Source: Ctena decussata (taxonomy: Eukaryota; Mollusca; Bivalvia; Lucinida; Lucinidae). Taken from it: a stretch of DNA of 64,000 nucleotides. Where the stretch lies: assembly GCA_963989385.1 (NCBI GenBank), contig OZ022500.1, forward strand, positions 119,762,121 to 119,826,120. The letters are read 5' to 3'. A program made the position numbers and the translations under genes. How positions within the stretch are numbered: position 1 is the stretch's first letter; each line of letters begins with the position of its first letter. A model generated the notes under the pieces. The model made no database searches, was not told where the DNA came from, and worked only from the letters and a program-made list of their open reading frames with translations. This document shows, one piece after another, positions 21,701-32,390 of the stretch.

Positions 21701-22057
21701 CTACCATCATAAACTCTCTTAAAAGTACACATATTCTGGTAAACACCAAAGATACTCAGGGGGCTAGGCGCGCGTCAGGACTATGGCGCGCGCATGACCC
21801 CCTGAGGGTCACTGAGGCTACAAGCCCTGTACGCGCCCTGACACTCAACATGCACGAGCCGGTCTGAAGCAAGTAAGAATTCGTACGGCAACATAAACAA
21901 TACGTAACAACATCCAAAATCCTAAGATGCTTGGACATAATTTTCGATTTTCGTTTTTTGGCAAAACTTTAGGAAATACAGCCGCACGAATTGTAGAAAA
22001 GTGATTATTAAGAAAGGAAATAGCACGTGAACAAAAACACAACCCTCCCTATAACAA
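21701..22057. other. Non-coding stretch
   Basis: A CpG-rich patch at 21762-21840 sits in AT-rich DNA. The opposed short frames lack support. Confidence 0.3.
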
Positions 22058-22066
22058 CGGGGAGGG

Positions 22067-22199
22067 TAACCTGGGTCCAGTCGTGAATATTATTTTTAAT
22101 CCTATTCTAATAAAGAAAAAAAATATAATTATTAACCTTTTGTAAATATTGTCATTTTTTACAATAAAATAAAAAATGATCCGACTGGAACCCAGGCTA
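22067..22199. mobile_element. 133-bp MITE with 9-bp target-site duplication
   Basis: The inverted termini are TAACCTGGGTCCAGTCG and CGACTGGAACCCAGGCTA. The flanks are the perfect 9-mer CGGGGAGGG at 22058-22066 and 22200-22208. The interior is almost pure A/T. A 9-bp duplication suggests the Mutator-like group. Confidence 0.9.
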
Positions 22200-22312
22200 C
22201 GGGGAGGGATACTAAATACATTAATCAAGGGAAATTAGGGCGCGCGCAGGGCCAACCGCGTCCTCAAAACAAAGCACAAACATAAACATGTAGGTAGAAG
22301 TAGGAAAAGGTT

Positions 22313-22525
22313 AAAAATATATATATATATTTTTTTAAAAAAAACTTTGACATACGCATGTGCGTATGTGCACAAGTGCGGATACACATCTGCGTATGAG
22401 AGAAAACTCAAAATATGGAAAAATATATATATATATACGGGTATGTCCATGTGCGTGTGTGTGTATGTACATATGGACACGTACATGCATATATGTGTAT
22501 ATACCAAAAAAATTAGGTAGACTCA
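22313..22525. repeat. AT- and GT-rich microsatellites
   Basis: (AT)n near 22315-22330 and 22423-22436, then TGTGCGTGTGTGTGTATGTA-like sequence to about 22500. Shadow ORFs rich in YIYI arise from it. Confidence 0.85.
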
Positions 22526-23479
22526 TAGGTAGGAAAAGCACGGCATGTACACTGATTCACAAACCGGGACCGGAAAACCAGAACCGGAATTCACGAAGAG
22601 AGTCTAAACGAAATAGAGTAAAAACACATGTAGAAGTAGTCTAGACAGTTGTAGCATGGCAAACAGATAGTGTAGGCAGAATAGGAGAAATACCAGTAGA
22701 TAGACACGAACAAAGGTCTGCAAAAAACTTATACCTTCTACAAACCGATTGGCTATAAGTACTTCGAACAGTATGGAAGTTTAGGAACCTTATCAAAATT
22801 GTCTGATAACTTAATACATGTAGCCGAATGGCAGATGAATAGGAGAACGAGCATGTCCCCACCCCAGTAACTTATTACTATCTACAAACAAGAGCCCAAT
22901 AAGACTAGGAAGAAGATTGGTAGAGCAAAGCAAGTGTACAACTTAGCTACACTATGCAATAATTAACGGCTCAATTTTCAACGGGGATTCAAAACTAAAA
23001 ACTTGCTGCATCGCACAATCACGGGCTCGCTTGGTTATAATCTATAAAAACCACCAATATATCTTATCTTATCAATAAGGATCGTTAATAACAAACGTGC
23101 GATGTATCATAAACACTCCCGCATAGGTGTAACTTAAGGGGCATTCAACCTAGTGAGTCAATTACACCAGACGCACAGGTGAAGGGATGTCGCTTCGCCT
23201 GGATCGCTGAGTGCAGTGAACTGCACAGCCCACGCAAATAGACCGCCTGCTGCCGGCATACGCCTAAACCCAACAGACTGCAACCAATACTGCCAAAACT
23301 GCCGACATGACCGAAACCGCATATGCACCCACGACTGAAACTGACCATTACGATTGTTGCTCTGCACCACTAAAATTGACCGTTACGTTTGTTGCTTTGC
23401 ACACCATGAAACTACGCATCCGGTTGACTGCACAGAATAACCAAACATATCCTGATTGTTGCTCTGCACCCACCCCACC
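22526..23479. other. Non-coding stretch
   Basis: No supported ORF. GACCATTACGATTGTTGCTC and GACCGTTACGTTTGTTGCTT (23342 and 23379) plus a third GATTGTTGCTCTGCACC (23453) form a short, diverged repeat. Confidence 0.45.
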
Positions 23480-23725
23480 CCATATGAGGTGTCACAAGGA
23501 CACACGCCAACCAATGAATGAACGGAATAAATGAATGAAAGAATGAATGAATGATTTCACCACCCGGCCCGTTGTGTCACAAGGACACCCCCGCAGTGTC
23601 ACAAGGAAGCTTTGCCCCCGGCCCACCCCATATGAGGTGTCACAAGGACACACACACACCCGGACCCGCCCTTTGTGTCACAAGGACACCCCCATAGTGT
23701 CACAAGGACACTGACCAGCGGCAGG
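23480..23725. repeat. GTGTCACAAGGACAC minisatellite
   Basis: The 15-mer GTGTCACAAGGACAC, itself an imperfect palindrome, occurs about six times. C-rich linkers separate the copies, several of them CCCATATGAGGTG. The longer modules suggest two-level organisation. Confidence 0.85.
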
Positions 23726-23744
23726 CGCAGTCAACCAGATCCCA

Positions 23745-24240
23745 CAGCGAGCAACAACGCAACCGACAACAATCGACATGCCGACAAGACAACGCAACCA
23801 ACAACCAACGAACAACGCCACAACTACTACCGAACAACGCAACGACGAGACAACGCAACCGACTACTAACGAACAACGCAACCGACAACTACCGAACAAC
23901 GAAGGTGGCCAGACAACGCGACCTACAACTACCGAACAACGCGACCAACAACAGCCGAACAACAAAGATGACGAATACGCACCTACTACAACCAAGATCG
24001 CAAACAACGACGACGAGAAAACGCTTAGAAACAACTACAATCGAACAATCGACGAGACAACGCAGCCAACTATAAACGAACAACGCAACCGACAACTACC
24101 GAACAACGAACACGACCAGACAACGCGACCTACAACTATCGAACAACGCGACCGACAACAATCGAACAACGAAGATGACGAAAACAACAAATTAACTACT
24201 ACCGACAACCGACAAAGCAAAAACATTCCTATACCAAGCT
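23745..24240. repeat. ACAACG-rich minisatellite with an open frame
   Basis: Degenerate CGAACAACGCAACCGACAAC units. A higher-order copy repeats at an offset of 207 bp (23845 and 24052). A 155-codon plus frame (23778-24245) encodes a Thr/Asn/Gln/Arg-rich low-complexity chain in which the 207-bp period preserves the frame. The minus strand is also open in places. I list it as a repeat, since no splice or promoter context supports a gene. Confidence 0.75.
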
Positions 24241-24534
24241 ATTAATGGTCCTGATCTTTTCTTATATCGACGATAAACAAAGCTAAAACATTACTTCTTT
24301 ACTTCTACAACACAACCGCTGCAACCAACGACAACCTCATCACCACCACCGACACCGACAAACACAACAGATCGACATCGACAACTCCAATAATCAACGC
24401 ATCACCCGACGACACCAACAGACAACAACAACGACAAGACTCCACAACTACAACGGCAACGCAGAGACAACGCTTCTAAAAAGACCCGACCGACGATGGA
24501 ACCCACGTACAGAAGACCCGGCGAACAGACCCGG
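24241..24534. other. Low-complexity CAAC/GACA-rich stretch
   Basis: Continues the A/C-rich bias of the preceding minisatellite without a clear period, then runs into the 57-bp array. Confidence 0.5.
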
Positions 24535-25510
24535 ATACCCCAGGCGATGAGTAAAAGTTTAAGGGTTAACGACTTACACTGGGAGTTTTTGGAGGGGTTA
24601 CGGTGAGTAAGGGTTGAAGGGTTAACGTCTTGCACTGGGAGTTTTCGACGGGATTACGGTGAGTAAAGGTTTAAGGGTTAACGTCTTACACTTAGGGTTA
24701 TCAGGCGGGGTTACGGTGAGTAAAGGTTAAGGGTTAACGTCTTACGCAGCGAGTTATCAGACAGGGTTACGGTGAGTAAAGTTTAAGTGTTAACGCTTTA
24801 CATTTGGGGTTTTCAGACGGGGTTACGGTGAGTATAGGTATAAGGTTTAACATCTTTCACTTGGGGTTATCAAGCGGGGTTACGAGTGAAGGTTAAGGGT
24901 TACCGTCTTACGCAGGGAGTTATCAGACGGGGTTACGGTGAGTAAAGGGTAAAGGATTAACGTCTAACACTGGGAGTTATCAGACGGTGTTATGATGAGT
25001 AAATGTTTAAGGGTTAACGTTTTGCACTTCGAGTTATCAGACGGGGTTACGGTGAGTAAAGGTTTAAGGGATAACATCTTACACCGGGAGTTATCACACG
25101 GGGTTATGATGAGTAAAGGTTTAAGGGTTAACTACTTACACATGGAGATATTAGACGGGGTTATGATGAGAAAATGTTTTAAGGGTTAACGCCTCACACG
25201 GAGTTATCCGACGGGGTTACGGTGAGTAAAGGTAAGGGTTAACGTCCTACCTTTGGGGTTATCAGACGGGGTTACGTTGAGTATAGGTTAAGGGTTAACG
25301 TCTTCAACTGGGAGTTATTAGACGGGGTTTCGATGAGTAAAGGTTAAAGGGTTAACGTCTAACACTCGGAGTTTTTGGACGGGTTACGGTGAGTAAAGGT
25401 TGAAGGGTTAACGTCTTGCACTTGGGAGATATCAGACGGGGTTACCGTGAGTAAAGGTTGAAGGGTTAACCTCTTTGACAAAGTGGGTTAGCATGGGTTA
25501 ACGTTTTCTT
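24535..25510 (+). repeat. 57-bp satellite, plus-oriented array 1
   Basis: About 17 units of a degenerate 57-mer built from GGTGAGTAAAGGTTTAAGGG, TTAACGTCTTACACTGGGAG and TTATCAGACGGGGTTAC. The last unit is a variant with CTCTTTGACAAAGTGGGTTA and GGGTTAACGTTTTC. The same satellite occurs in reverse orientation from 35365 onward. Confidence 0.95.
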
Positions 25511-25557
25511 AAGCAAAATCATCCAGTGGGTTACCTACAATTAGCGTCACTTTGTTT

Positions 25558-25842
25558 ACGAACTGGGTTATGGTGAACAAATTAATTCTATTTTTAGTAT
25601 CATCGTTTACTCACCTTAACTCCATCTACTGTATAAATATCGAATGCTCCATTGCTGTCGATTCAGTTGTTAGTTGTCTTTCAAGAGAGACGTTAAGATA
25701 TAGAATGTATTGATTTCTGTTTGGATTGCATTTGATAATCATTATTGTGAGGATACTTGTAGAATGGACATAGATTTTATGTTTAGTGATTTGTGAACTT
25801 TGTGATTTTTTTAGGAATTTTTTGAAGGATTACTTTGAAAAG
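25558..25842 (+). promoter_or_regulatory. Candidate TATA promoter and non-coding first exon
   Basis: TATAAATA at 25632 is followed 33 bp later by an initiator-like TCAGTT (25663-25668). A strong donor (GAAAAG|GTAAGAT, donor at 25843) ends the putative exon. The first in-frame coding exon downstream with an open 3' splice site is gene 1 at 29261. A diverged copy without an intact TATA or donor lies at 27865-28120. Assignment to gene 1 is inference. Confidence 0.45.
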
Positions 25843-26061
25843 GTAAGATTTGTTTTATAGTAGCTTACGATAACAGAAACGATTAAACAATTCTTAATGT
25901 GCATGATTAGAACGTAGGACTAAATACACTCTTTATATATTACCTATTTTTTCGGAAATTCGGAAGAAAGCAGATGGTATTAACATTCGGTTAGTTTGAC
26001 TAACTTTGTAAATATTTATAAAGGATTTTTTTTTATAAAAGGTATCTTTTACATAGTCTGT
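25843..26061. other. Non-coding, probably intronic
   Basis: AT-rich, with no features. Confidence 0.3.
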
Positions 26062-26305
26062 CCGTACGTCACACTTCCTTTCAAATTAATAACTTAAGAG
26101 CCATAAAACTTAGGACCTTCAAATTTTTAACGCTGGTAAGGCGTATTAAGTGGATGATCTCTATTTAGTTTGCGGTCTCAGCATAAAATGTCAAGGTCAC
26201 TAGCGCCCGAACACTATAAACGGTTTCCAATCAATAACACAAGAACCACTTGATCTAGGATCTTCAACGTTCATACCCTTGTTGGGCTTACAGAGTTAAA
26301 AATTC
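26062..26305. repeat. Diverged ~145-bp tandem pair
   Basis: TTTCAAATTAATAACTTAAG (26079) and TTTCCAATCAATAACACAAG (26224) share the following AGGACCTTCAA/AGGATCTTCAA context. A TGTCCGTACGTCACACTTCC lead-in and ATGTCAAGGTCACT are phrases I recall from common bivalve dispersed repeats. Confidence 0.65.
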
Positions 26306-27400
26306 CTATTGATTTTTGAGACATGTTAAAGACTTCCCGGTTGACGTCTTACACTTGCAGATATCATACAGGGTTACGGTGGGTAAAGGTTTAAGGGTTT
26401 ACTTCTTTGACAAACTCGGTTATCATACGGGGTTAGGGTGTGAAAAGGTTCAAGGGCTAACGTCTTACAATTGGAGTTATCAGACGGGGCTACGGTAACT
26501 AAAGTTTCAAAGGTAAGCCTCTTTCACAAACAGGGTAACCATAAGTACTACACTTGGAGTTATCAGACGTGGTTACAGTGAGTAAATGTTTAAATGTTAA
26601 TCTCTTTGACTAAGTGGGTTACCATGGGTTATCGCTTTTTAAGCAAAATCATCTTCTGGCTTACCTAACCCTAACCGTCATAGGGTTAACGTGTGGAGTT
26701 ACGGTGAATAAAGGTTTAAGGGTTAACTTCTTTGACAAACTGGGTTTTAATACGGGGTAATGTTGAGTAAAGGTTGAAGGGTTAACGTTTTAGCTTTGGA
26801 GATTACAAAATGGGTTACAGTGAGTAAATGTTAAGGGGTAACCTTTTTTGACAAACTGGGTTATCAGACAAAGTTATGGTCAGTAAAGGTGTAAGGGTAA
26901 AAGTCTTACACTTAGAGTTATCATACGTGGTTACAGAGAGTAAAGGTTTAAAATTTAACCTCTTTGACAAAGTAGGTTACCATGGGTAATCGCTTTTTCT
27001 GCAAAATCATCTAGTGGGTTACCGAGAGTTACCGTCACAGAGTAAACGTACGGAGTAACGGTGAGTAAATGTTTAGGGTTAACGTCTTACATTTGGAGTT
27101 ATTAGACGAGGTTACGGTGAGTAAAGATTTAAGGGTTAACCTCTGAAAAATTGAGTTATCATACGGGTTATGCTGAGTTAAGGTTTAAGGGTTAACGTCT
27201 CACTTCTGGATATATCATGCGGGGTTATAGTGTTTGACAAAGAAGGTTATCAGACTGGGTAACGGTGAGTAAAGGTTTAAGGGTTAACGTTTACACTTTG
27301 GGTTGTCATACGGGGTCATTGTAACTAGTGCTTTAATGGTAAACGTCTTTCACAAAGTGGGTAACTTTGGGCTTCTTCTTCAGCACTAAGGCTTATCATT
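26306..27400 (+). repeat. 57-bp satellite, plus-oriented array 2
   Basis: More diverged units than array 1, many being the CTCTTTGACAAACTGGGTTA variant. Includes the extended variant CAAAATCATCTAGTGGGTTA with CCGAGAGTTACCGTCAC. Confidence 0.9.
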
Positions 27401-27670
27401 TGTTTGATTTGGGGTTTAACGTCCCCAACAACACTATATACTTTATTTTAGAGACGTTGCTTCCAATTTTGTAGGAGTTTTACTTGACTTTGGGATGAAA
27501 TGATATCTCAAGCCCTGCTGCCCAGTGAAACCATTAGGGTTTATATGCATGAACAGTCCGAATCGCACCACTTTGCCTGGACAGGCTTAGACCCTGTAAG
27601 CGGTACTCATGTGCGGTCGGTTTCAGCTCTGCATGGAAGCATCATGCAGCCCAATTTATTTCTCCAAGCC
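27401..27670 (+). repeat. Dispersed repeat J, plus copy
   Basis: TTTGATTTGGGGTTTAACGT at the start and AATCGCACCACTTTGCCTGG, TCATGTGCGGTCGGTTTCAG and GAAGCATCATGCAGCCCA at the end. All these blocks recur inverted and in order in 31325-32040. It is a SINE-like or other short dispersed element; the family is not identified. Confidence 0.75.
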
Positions 27671-27679
27671 CCGATGGGT

Positions 27680-28670
27680 CCTGTTAATTAAAGGTGTAAG
27701 TATTATCGGAAGTGGGATGCCGAGGGTTACCGCTTTTTTTCCGCAAAATCAGCTCTTGGGTTACCGAGGGTTACCTTCCAAGGTTTAATCTAATGTGTCA
27801 TCCTGAGTAAATATAAGTTACGTTATTACAGAGTGGGTTCTCGAAATTTTCTACCCATTTCTAAACAAAGGAACTCTGATTTTAGTTACATTGTTTACTC
27901 ACCTTAACTCCGTCTACTGTAATAAACACATAATGCACCGTCCTTATCCATTTAGTAGGTAGTGGTCTCTCTACGGAGACGTTAACGATATATGGATATC
28001 GGTTTGGATTGTATAGGATTATTGTGAGAATACACGTGAGGTGAACTGGGCTTTTCTGTTAAGTGTTTTTTAAGTTTGTTATTTTTTTAGGATATTAAAG
28101 GATTATTTTTAACATCTATACTATGTTATGAAAACGTTAGCGTTAAATCTAACTTTGATATATGCTTACTAGAGTGTAATACAGTGTGACTTTTAACATA
28201 CTAACAGATTTTGTTAGGAAATTGAGGTGCAAGCAGGGTATATTATCATTAGGTTTGTTTTTACAAACATTGTGATCTTTCTTCTAAAGGATTATTGTTA
28301 AGAGGTAACATTTCTTTTGGCAAAATCATCAAGTGGGTTACCGATGGTTACCGTCACAATTAACGAAGGGTTATGAAAAGTATAGGTTTAAGGATGTCTT
28401 ACGCTTGAAATTCTCATACGGGTCATGGAAAGTAAAGGTTTAACAGTTAACCTATGTTGGGTACCGTGCGTTACCGATAACCCAAGCCCTTGGGGTTGTC
28501 ATACAGGGTTATGGTAAGTAAAGGTTAAAAGTAGACGTCTTTCACAAAGTTACCATGGATCACCTTTTTTCACTTAATTATTCAGTGGTTTTACGAGGTA
28601 TACTATCACAGGGTTAACCTACACGGTTATGATAAGTAAAGGTGTTAAGCGTTAAAGGGCAAATGACAAG
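27680..28670 (+). repeat. Degenerate 57-bp satellite plus second promoter-like block
   Basis: Scattered GTAAAGGTTTAA and GGGTTACCG units flank 27865-28120. That block is homologous to 25558-25842: TTTACTCACCTTAACTCC is shared, 2285 bp apart, as are GGAGACGTTAACGATAT and TTTGGATTGTA. Here the TATA has become AATAAACA and the donor is lost, so this copy looks decayed. Confidence 0.75.
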
Positions 28671-29260
28671 AAACTCTCACTCTTTCTAGAGATAGTCTCA
28701 TTTTCAGATATTTGTGAGAGAAACAATATGCTGAAAACCCCATTCTAATTCAAAGCGTTATTATTAAGGCTTAAAGTTTATGCAAATTAGTTTTTGAGCT
28801 CTCCGCCCACTTTTTCCATCTGGAAAATTATTTGGATATTGTAATTTCAATTGGAGTAAATATCAACATATCAGTTAGTAAAATGTTTCTATTCTCTTTA
28901 TTGGATGTTGTATCATGTCACTCTTAATAAGTTCTAGGAGAAATACTGATGAAAATATTGTATTATACAGAATTATTTCTAGCTTTAATTATTTTGATTA
29001 CTCAAATGAGGTCAAAAGAGTCCTTGCATATTTTCAGCTAATTAGTGCAGAACCTAAATTTTTATTCCTCATAACTTTAAATCCGTGTGTAAGTTTTCAG
29101 AGCAGTTTTCGACATTCTTCTAGTTAAAGCAAAGCCTGTTAATTTAGACTATTTTCAGCCCATATGAAAATCATGTCATTTGACCTTTAACGTTTGCTAC
29201 GTACGTTATAAATCAATTTTGCATAGTATTATGTGACTTTTCTTTCCTTTACAATTCCAG
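28671..29260. other. Non-coding, presumed intron upstream of gene 1 exon
   Basis: AT-rich, with no repeat recognised. It ends in a strong pyrimidine tract and 3' splice site, TTTCTTTCCTTTACAATTCC then AG at 29259-29260. Confidence 0.5.
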
Positions 29261-29266
29261 ACAAGC

Positions 29267-29808
29267 ATGAGTGTGGCAGATGACATAGACTGTGTTCAAA
29301 GGATTGTGCAAGAATCAGAAAAACTGATTTGTGGGCAGATAACCAAATTAAAACGCGAGGTAAAAAGCTGTAACCAATCTTTAAAAGTGTCGGAAACAAA
29401 ATTGAAAGAACAAGATGTCAAAATTCATAACCTTCAAACTGTTTTAAAGGCACAAGATCAGAAGATCATTCTTCTACAGACTGAAAACCAGAGTCTACAG
29501 GAGCAAGTGATGACATTGCAGACACAAGTGGATAACGCTAATTCTCACAGTACTTGTAAAGCAACAATGCAGAAGGCGTTTGCGTCGGCGCTGCAAAGTA
29601 TACTCCCTGACAGCAATGTACCAGTCATGGATATGAATGTCACAGACATATCAGTAGTGCACCCATTACCGCCTGAACCTATGTCATATGTAGAGGTAAC
29701 CAGCACGCCACAGCAACTAGTACCAGTCCCAGGCCCACAACTGTATCAGGCCTGTACAGTTAATCTGGGGAAAAGAAAGTTCACTCAAGTGTCTTCTGCG
29801 ACGTCGGG
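29267..29808 (+). CDS. Gene 1, coding exon 1: coiled-coil protein of unknown function
   Basis: The exon begins after a textbook 3' splice site (polypyrimidine tract, CAG at 29258-29260). It starts translation six bases on, with A at -3, and ends at a GGG|GTAAGT donor (29809). It encodes 180 codons plus two bases. Residues about 20-90 are a predicted coiled coil: Lys/Gln/Glu-rich with leucines in heptad spacing, for example KLKEQDVKIHNLQTVL and ENQSLQEQVMTLQTQV. A Pro-rich stretch (about 130-155, PLPPEPMSYVEV) and a basic GKRKF follow. The last codon is split after two bases and is completed by the A at 33079, so the frame continues into exon 2. The family was not recognised. The ATG just after the acceptor implies an upstream non-coding exon. 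Confidence 0.75.
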
Positions 29809-29939
29809 GTAAGTTTTAATTTCCTCATTTAAAGCATTTAACATATTAAGGGACATCGTTTCGAGACCTGTTTACAACAATTGTCACTTTTTCATTGCAC
29901 TTTGTACTTCATGCAGGAGACGTAGGATACCTTTGTTAA

Positions 29940-30910
29940 TAAAACATATTTGAACTCATTACAGCTGATGTGAACGGAATGTGTGGTGGCCCTAAAATTC
30001 TTCCTGCCCTTCATCACAGTGAAAAATTTTATTTTCTAGTCCTTTGGAATCATTGATTCCGTTGTAGAAATTTGAAGATATTCAAGTTCACTAATGAGGC
30101 CAGTTTGGCCAAAACTAGCTAGTCTGGCCCAGATACACTTGTAAACTCGACAGTTCTTAGTTCTTAGGTGTTGTCCTTCCTTCCAAATTATAAACGTTTA
30201 TAGAACATATGAGCCATGACACGAGAAAACCAAGAAAGTGCTTCTTTGCTAAGCGCCTAAAAGTTAGCTAAGGGTCTAAGCTACCTCCAGGCGGACAGCA
30301 AAGGCTCTGATCAGACTGGGCGGATACCCAGGCTGATCAGAGTTTTCGCTGGGCGCACAACCTTTTTGTTGGTTTTCTCGTGTCGCGGCTCATATTGACT
30401 TCACTACAGCTGGTGTTAAGGGGATGTGAGGCGTACCTAAAAAGTCTCCCTGCCCTTCATCATATTTTAGTTTGTAGTTTCTTGTTATGTGGGATCATTT
30501 ATTCAATTGTGGAGCTTTGAAAATGTTTTAGGGTCACTGATGAGGCCTTATTAGTCGAAACTAGCTAGTCTGGCCCAGAAATACTCGTAAACTCGACAAT
30601 TTTAAGTTATTAGGTGTAGTTGTTGCTTCCAAAGAATGACCTTTTTTATAGAAAATATTTGACTTCACTACAGCTGGTGCTGAGGGCATTTGTGGCTGTC
30701 CTAAAAAGTCTCCCTGCCCTTCATCATAGGGGAAATTTTATTTTCGAGTCCTTTGGAATCATGAATTCTACTGTAGTGATTTGAAAATGTTTGAGGGTCA
30801 CTGATGAGGCCTAATTGACCGAAACTAGCAATGTTGGTCCAGATAAACTCGTAAACTCGTTAGCTTTCAGTGTTTAAGTGTAGTCTTTGCTTCATAAAGG
30901 GTTAGTGTTA
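29940..30910. repeat. 264-bp tandem repeat, three units
   Basis: CTGCCCTTCATCA occurs at 30004, 30450 and 30714. The last spacing is 264 bp. The first, after subtracting the MITE at 30210-30393, is about 262. Units share GAGGCC...ACTAGCTAGTCTGGCCC and TCGTAAACTCG. An inverted fragment of the unit lies at 31490-31560. Confidence 0.9.
30210..30393. mobile_element. MITE G copy 3
   Basis: Termini TGAGCCATGACACGAGAAAA and TTTTCTCGTGTCGCGGCTCA. It inserted into the first unit boundary of the 264-bp tandem array, so it is younger than that array. It is shorter than other copies. Confidence 0.9.
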
Positions 30911-30925
30911 GTGTCTGACATTTTT

Positions 30926-30990
30926 AAATCTTCACCATTAAGAATCTGAAGGGAGCGAAGCGACCGTAAGATTCTAAATGGTGAAGATTT
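30926..30990. repeat. Hairpin A2
   Basis: AAATCTTCACCATTAAGAAT pairs with ATTCTAAATGGTGAAGATTT with a single mismatch. The spacer (CTGAAGGGAGCGAAGCGACC) corresponds to that of A1 at 54-194 read on the other strand. Confidence 0.9.
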
Positions 30991-31324
30991 CAAAAACCTT
31001 GCACAAACCTGCTAAGTGTTTGCGAAAGATAATAACCACTCTGACTCTACACTGTTGAAAAAAAAGAAAACATAAAGATTCTGTAAAAAGTCCATGAAAA
31101 AAAATCTTGTTGTGGTCCCATTTTTATGGTACTATTGGTAATTGACTGATCTGTGTTGACCTATTTTCATTTCCTGCCCCTACCAAGTCTTGTGACAGTC
31201 CTAAAATAGCTTGGAAAGGAGGGGCTTAAAATGAATATAATTTCAATGTTACTTCTAAAGGAGTTTCAAGCTGTCATTTTTTGGTCTCATATGTCATTGC
31301 ATTTTATGCCCATCGGCCTTGAAG

Positions 31325-32040
31325 AAATAGATGGGCTGCATGATGCTTCCACGCAGAGCTGAAACCGACCGCACATGAGTACAGGTAAACGGCTTAGAGG
31401 ATCTAAGCCCGCTCAGGCAAAGTGGTGCGATTATTAGAATCTTAAAAAAGTTCCTTCAAGAGCAGAGAATACATACAGAAGTAGGAACATGGGCCAGACT
31501 ACGTAGTTTCGGCTAATAAAGCCTCGTCAGTGGCCCTGACAATATCTGGTGACGAAACCAGAAAAAAGCATACTGTAATTTCTTAAGTTTAATTGGACAG
31601 TCGGTTCGAAGACTGATTAGTTTCATAAGGATCCAAATAATATAAAAGCCGATGATCTAGAATAATAGTTTAAATCAATCTCAAATTTCGGATTTCTCAA
31701 AATCTATCCTCTGATCTCAAAGGACGTAAATAAGATACAATCTGCACTATGGATGATGTACGGGGAGACGTTTTACAGCCGCCACACGGCACAGCACCAG
31801 CTGCAGTGAGGTAAAATTAGAATCTTAAAATTCAGCACCAGCTGCAGTGAGGTAAAATTAGAATCTTAAAATCTCCGATTAACCCTATTTGTTTCACTGG
31901 GCGACAGGACTTGAGATGTCATGTGATCTCAATGTCGGGTAAAAGTCCCTCAAAACTGGAAGCAAACTCTCCAAAATGACCTACATAGTGTTGACGGGTA
32001 CGTTAAACCTCAAATCAAACAAAACATTTTACCTTTCATT
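31325..32040 (-). repeat. Dispersed repeat J, inverted copy with insertions
   Basis: Reads on the minus strand as GTTTGATTTGAGGTTTAACG ... CAAGTCCTGTCGCCCAGTGA ... AATCGCACCACTTTGCCTGA ... GAAGCATCATGCAGCCCA, colinear with 27401-27670. It is longer because of inserted material that includes an inverted scrap of the 264-bp unit (31490-31560) and a 41-bp tandem duplication at 31792-31874. Confidence 0.75.
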
Positions 32041-32187
32041 GTGTTTTTGAGCCCAGACATGGAAGGCCACTTTGATGATATGTCCTGTTGAATGTGGATA
32101 TTTTATTGGCTAGTCAGAAAAGTAATTATTATCAAATTTAGTCTGAGACAATTTGGGAATATTTTTCTCATTTTTCATAAAACGTAG

Positions 32188-32244
32188 GTTGTGGATACCT
32201 ATTAGAACGGCCTCAAAGAGGTGGTTCTAAGAAGCATTCACAAC
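32188..32244. repeat. Hairpin B2
   Basis: GTTGTGGATACC...TTAGAACGGCCTC faces GAGGTGGTTCTAA...GCATTCACAAC across AAA. Several mismatches; a member of the B family at 16318. Confidence 0.85.
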
Positions 32245-32330
32245 ATGCCTTTTCACAATGATAACATTATTGCAGAAGTGTCTAGCAGAGCCGATCCTAA
32301 AAGGTATCCACAATGTGTTGTAAATTAATA

Positions 32331-32389
32331 TGTCGTGGGTACTTATTAAAACTGTCCTGTCGAGGCAGTTGTTATGAGTATCCACGACA
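32331..32389. repeat. Hairpin B3
   Basis: TGTCGTGGGTACTTATTAAA faces TTATGAGTATCCACGACA with inner ACTGTCCT/AGGCAGT. It abuts the foldback C2, which begins two bases later. Confidence 0.85.
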
Positions 32390-32390
32390 A

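Noticed and set aside
23480..24240. CRISPR-like array (regular short repeats GTGTCACAAGGACAC)
   Set aside because: Spacers are themselves repetitive and variable in length, there are no cas genes, and the genome is eukaryotic.
29940..30910. Repeated exons within gene 1 intron
   Set aside because: The 264-bp units contain stops in all frames and lack paired splice sites.
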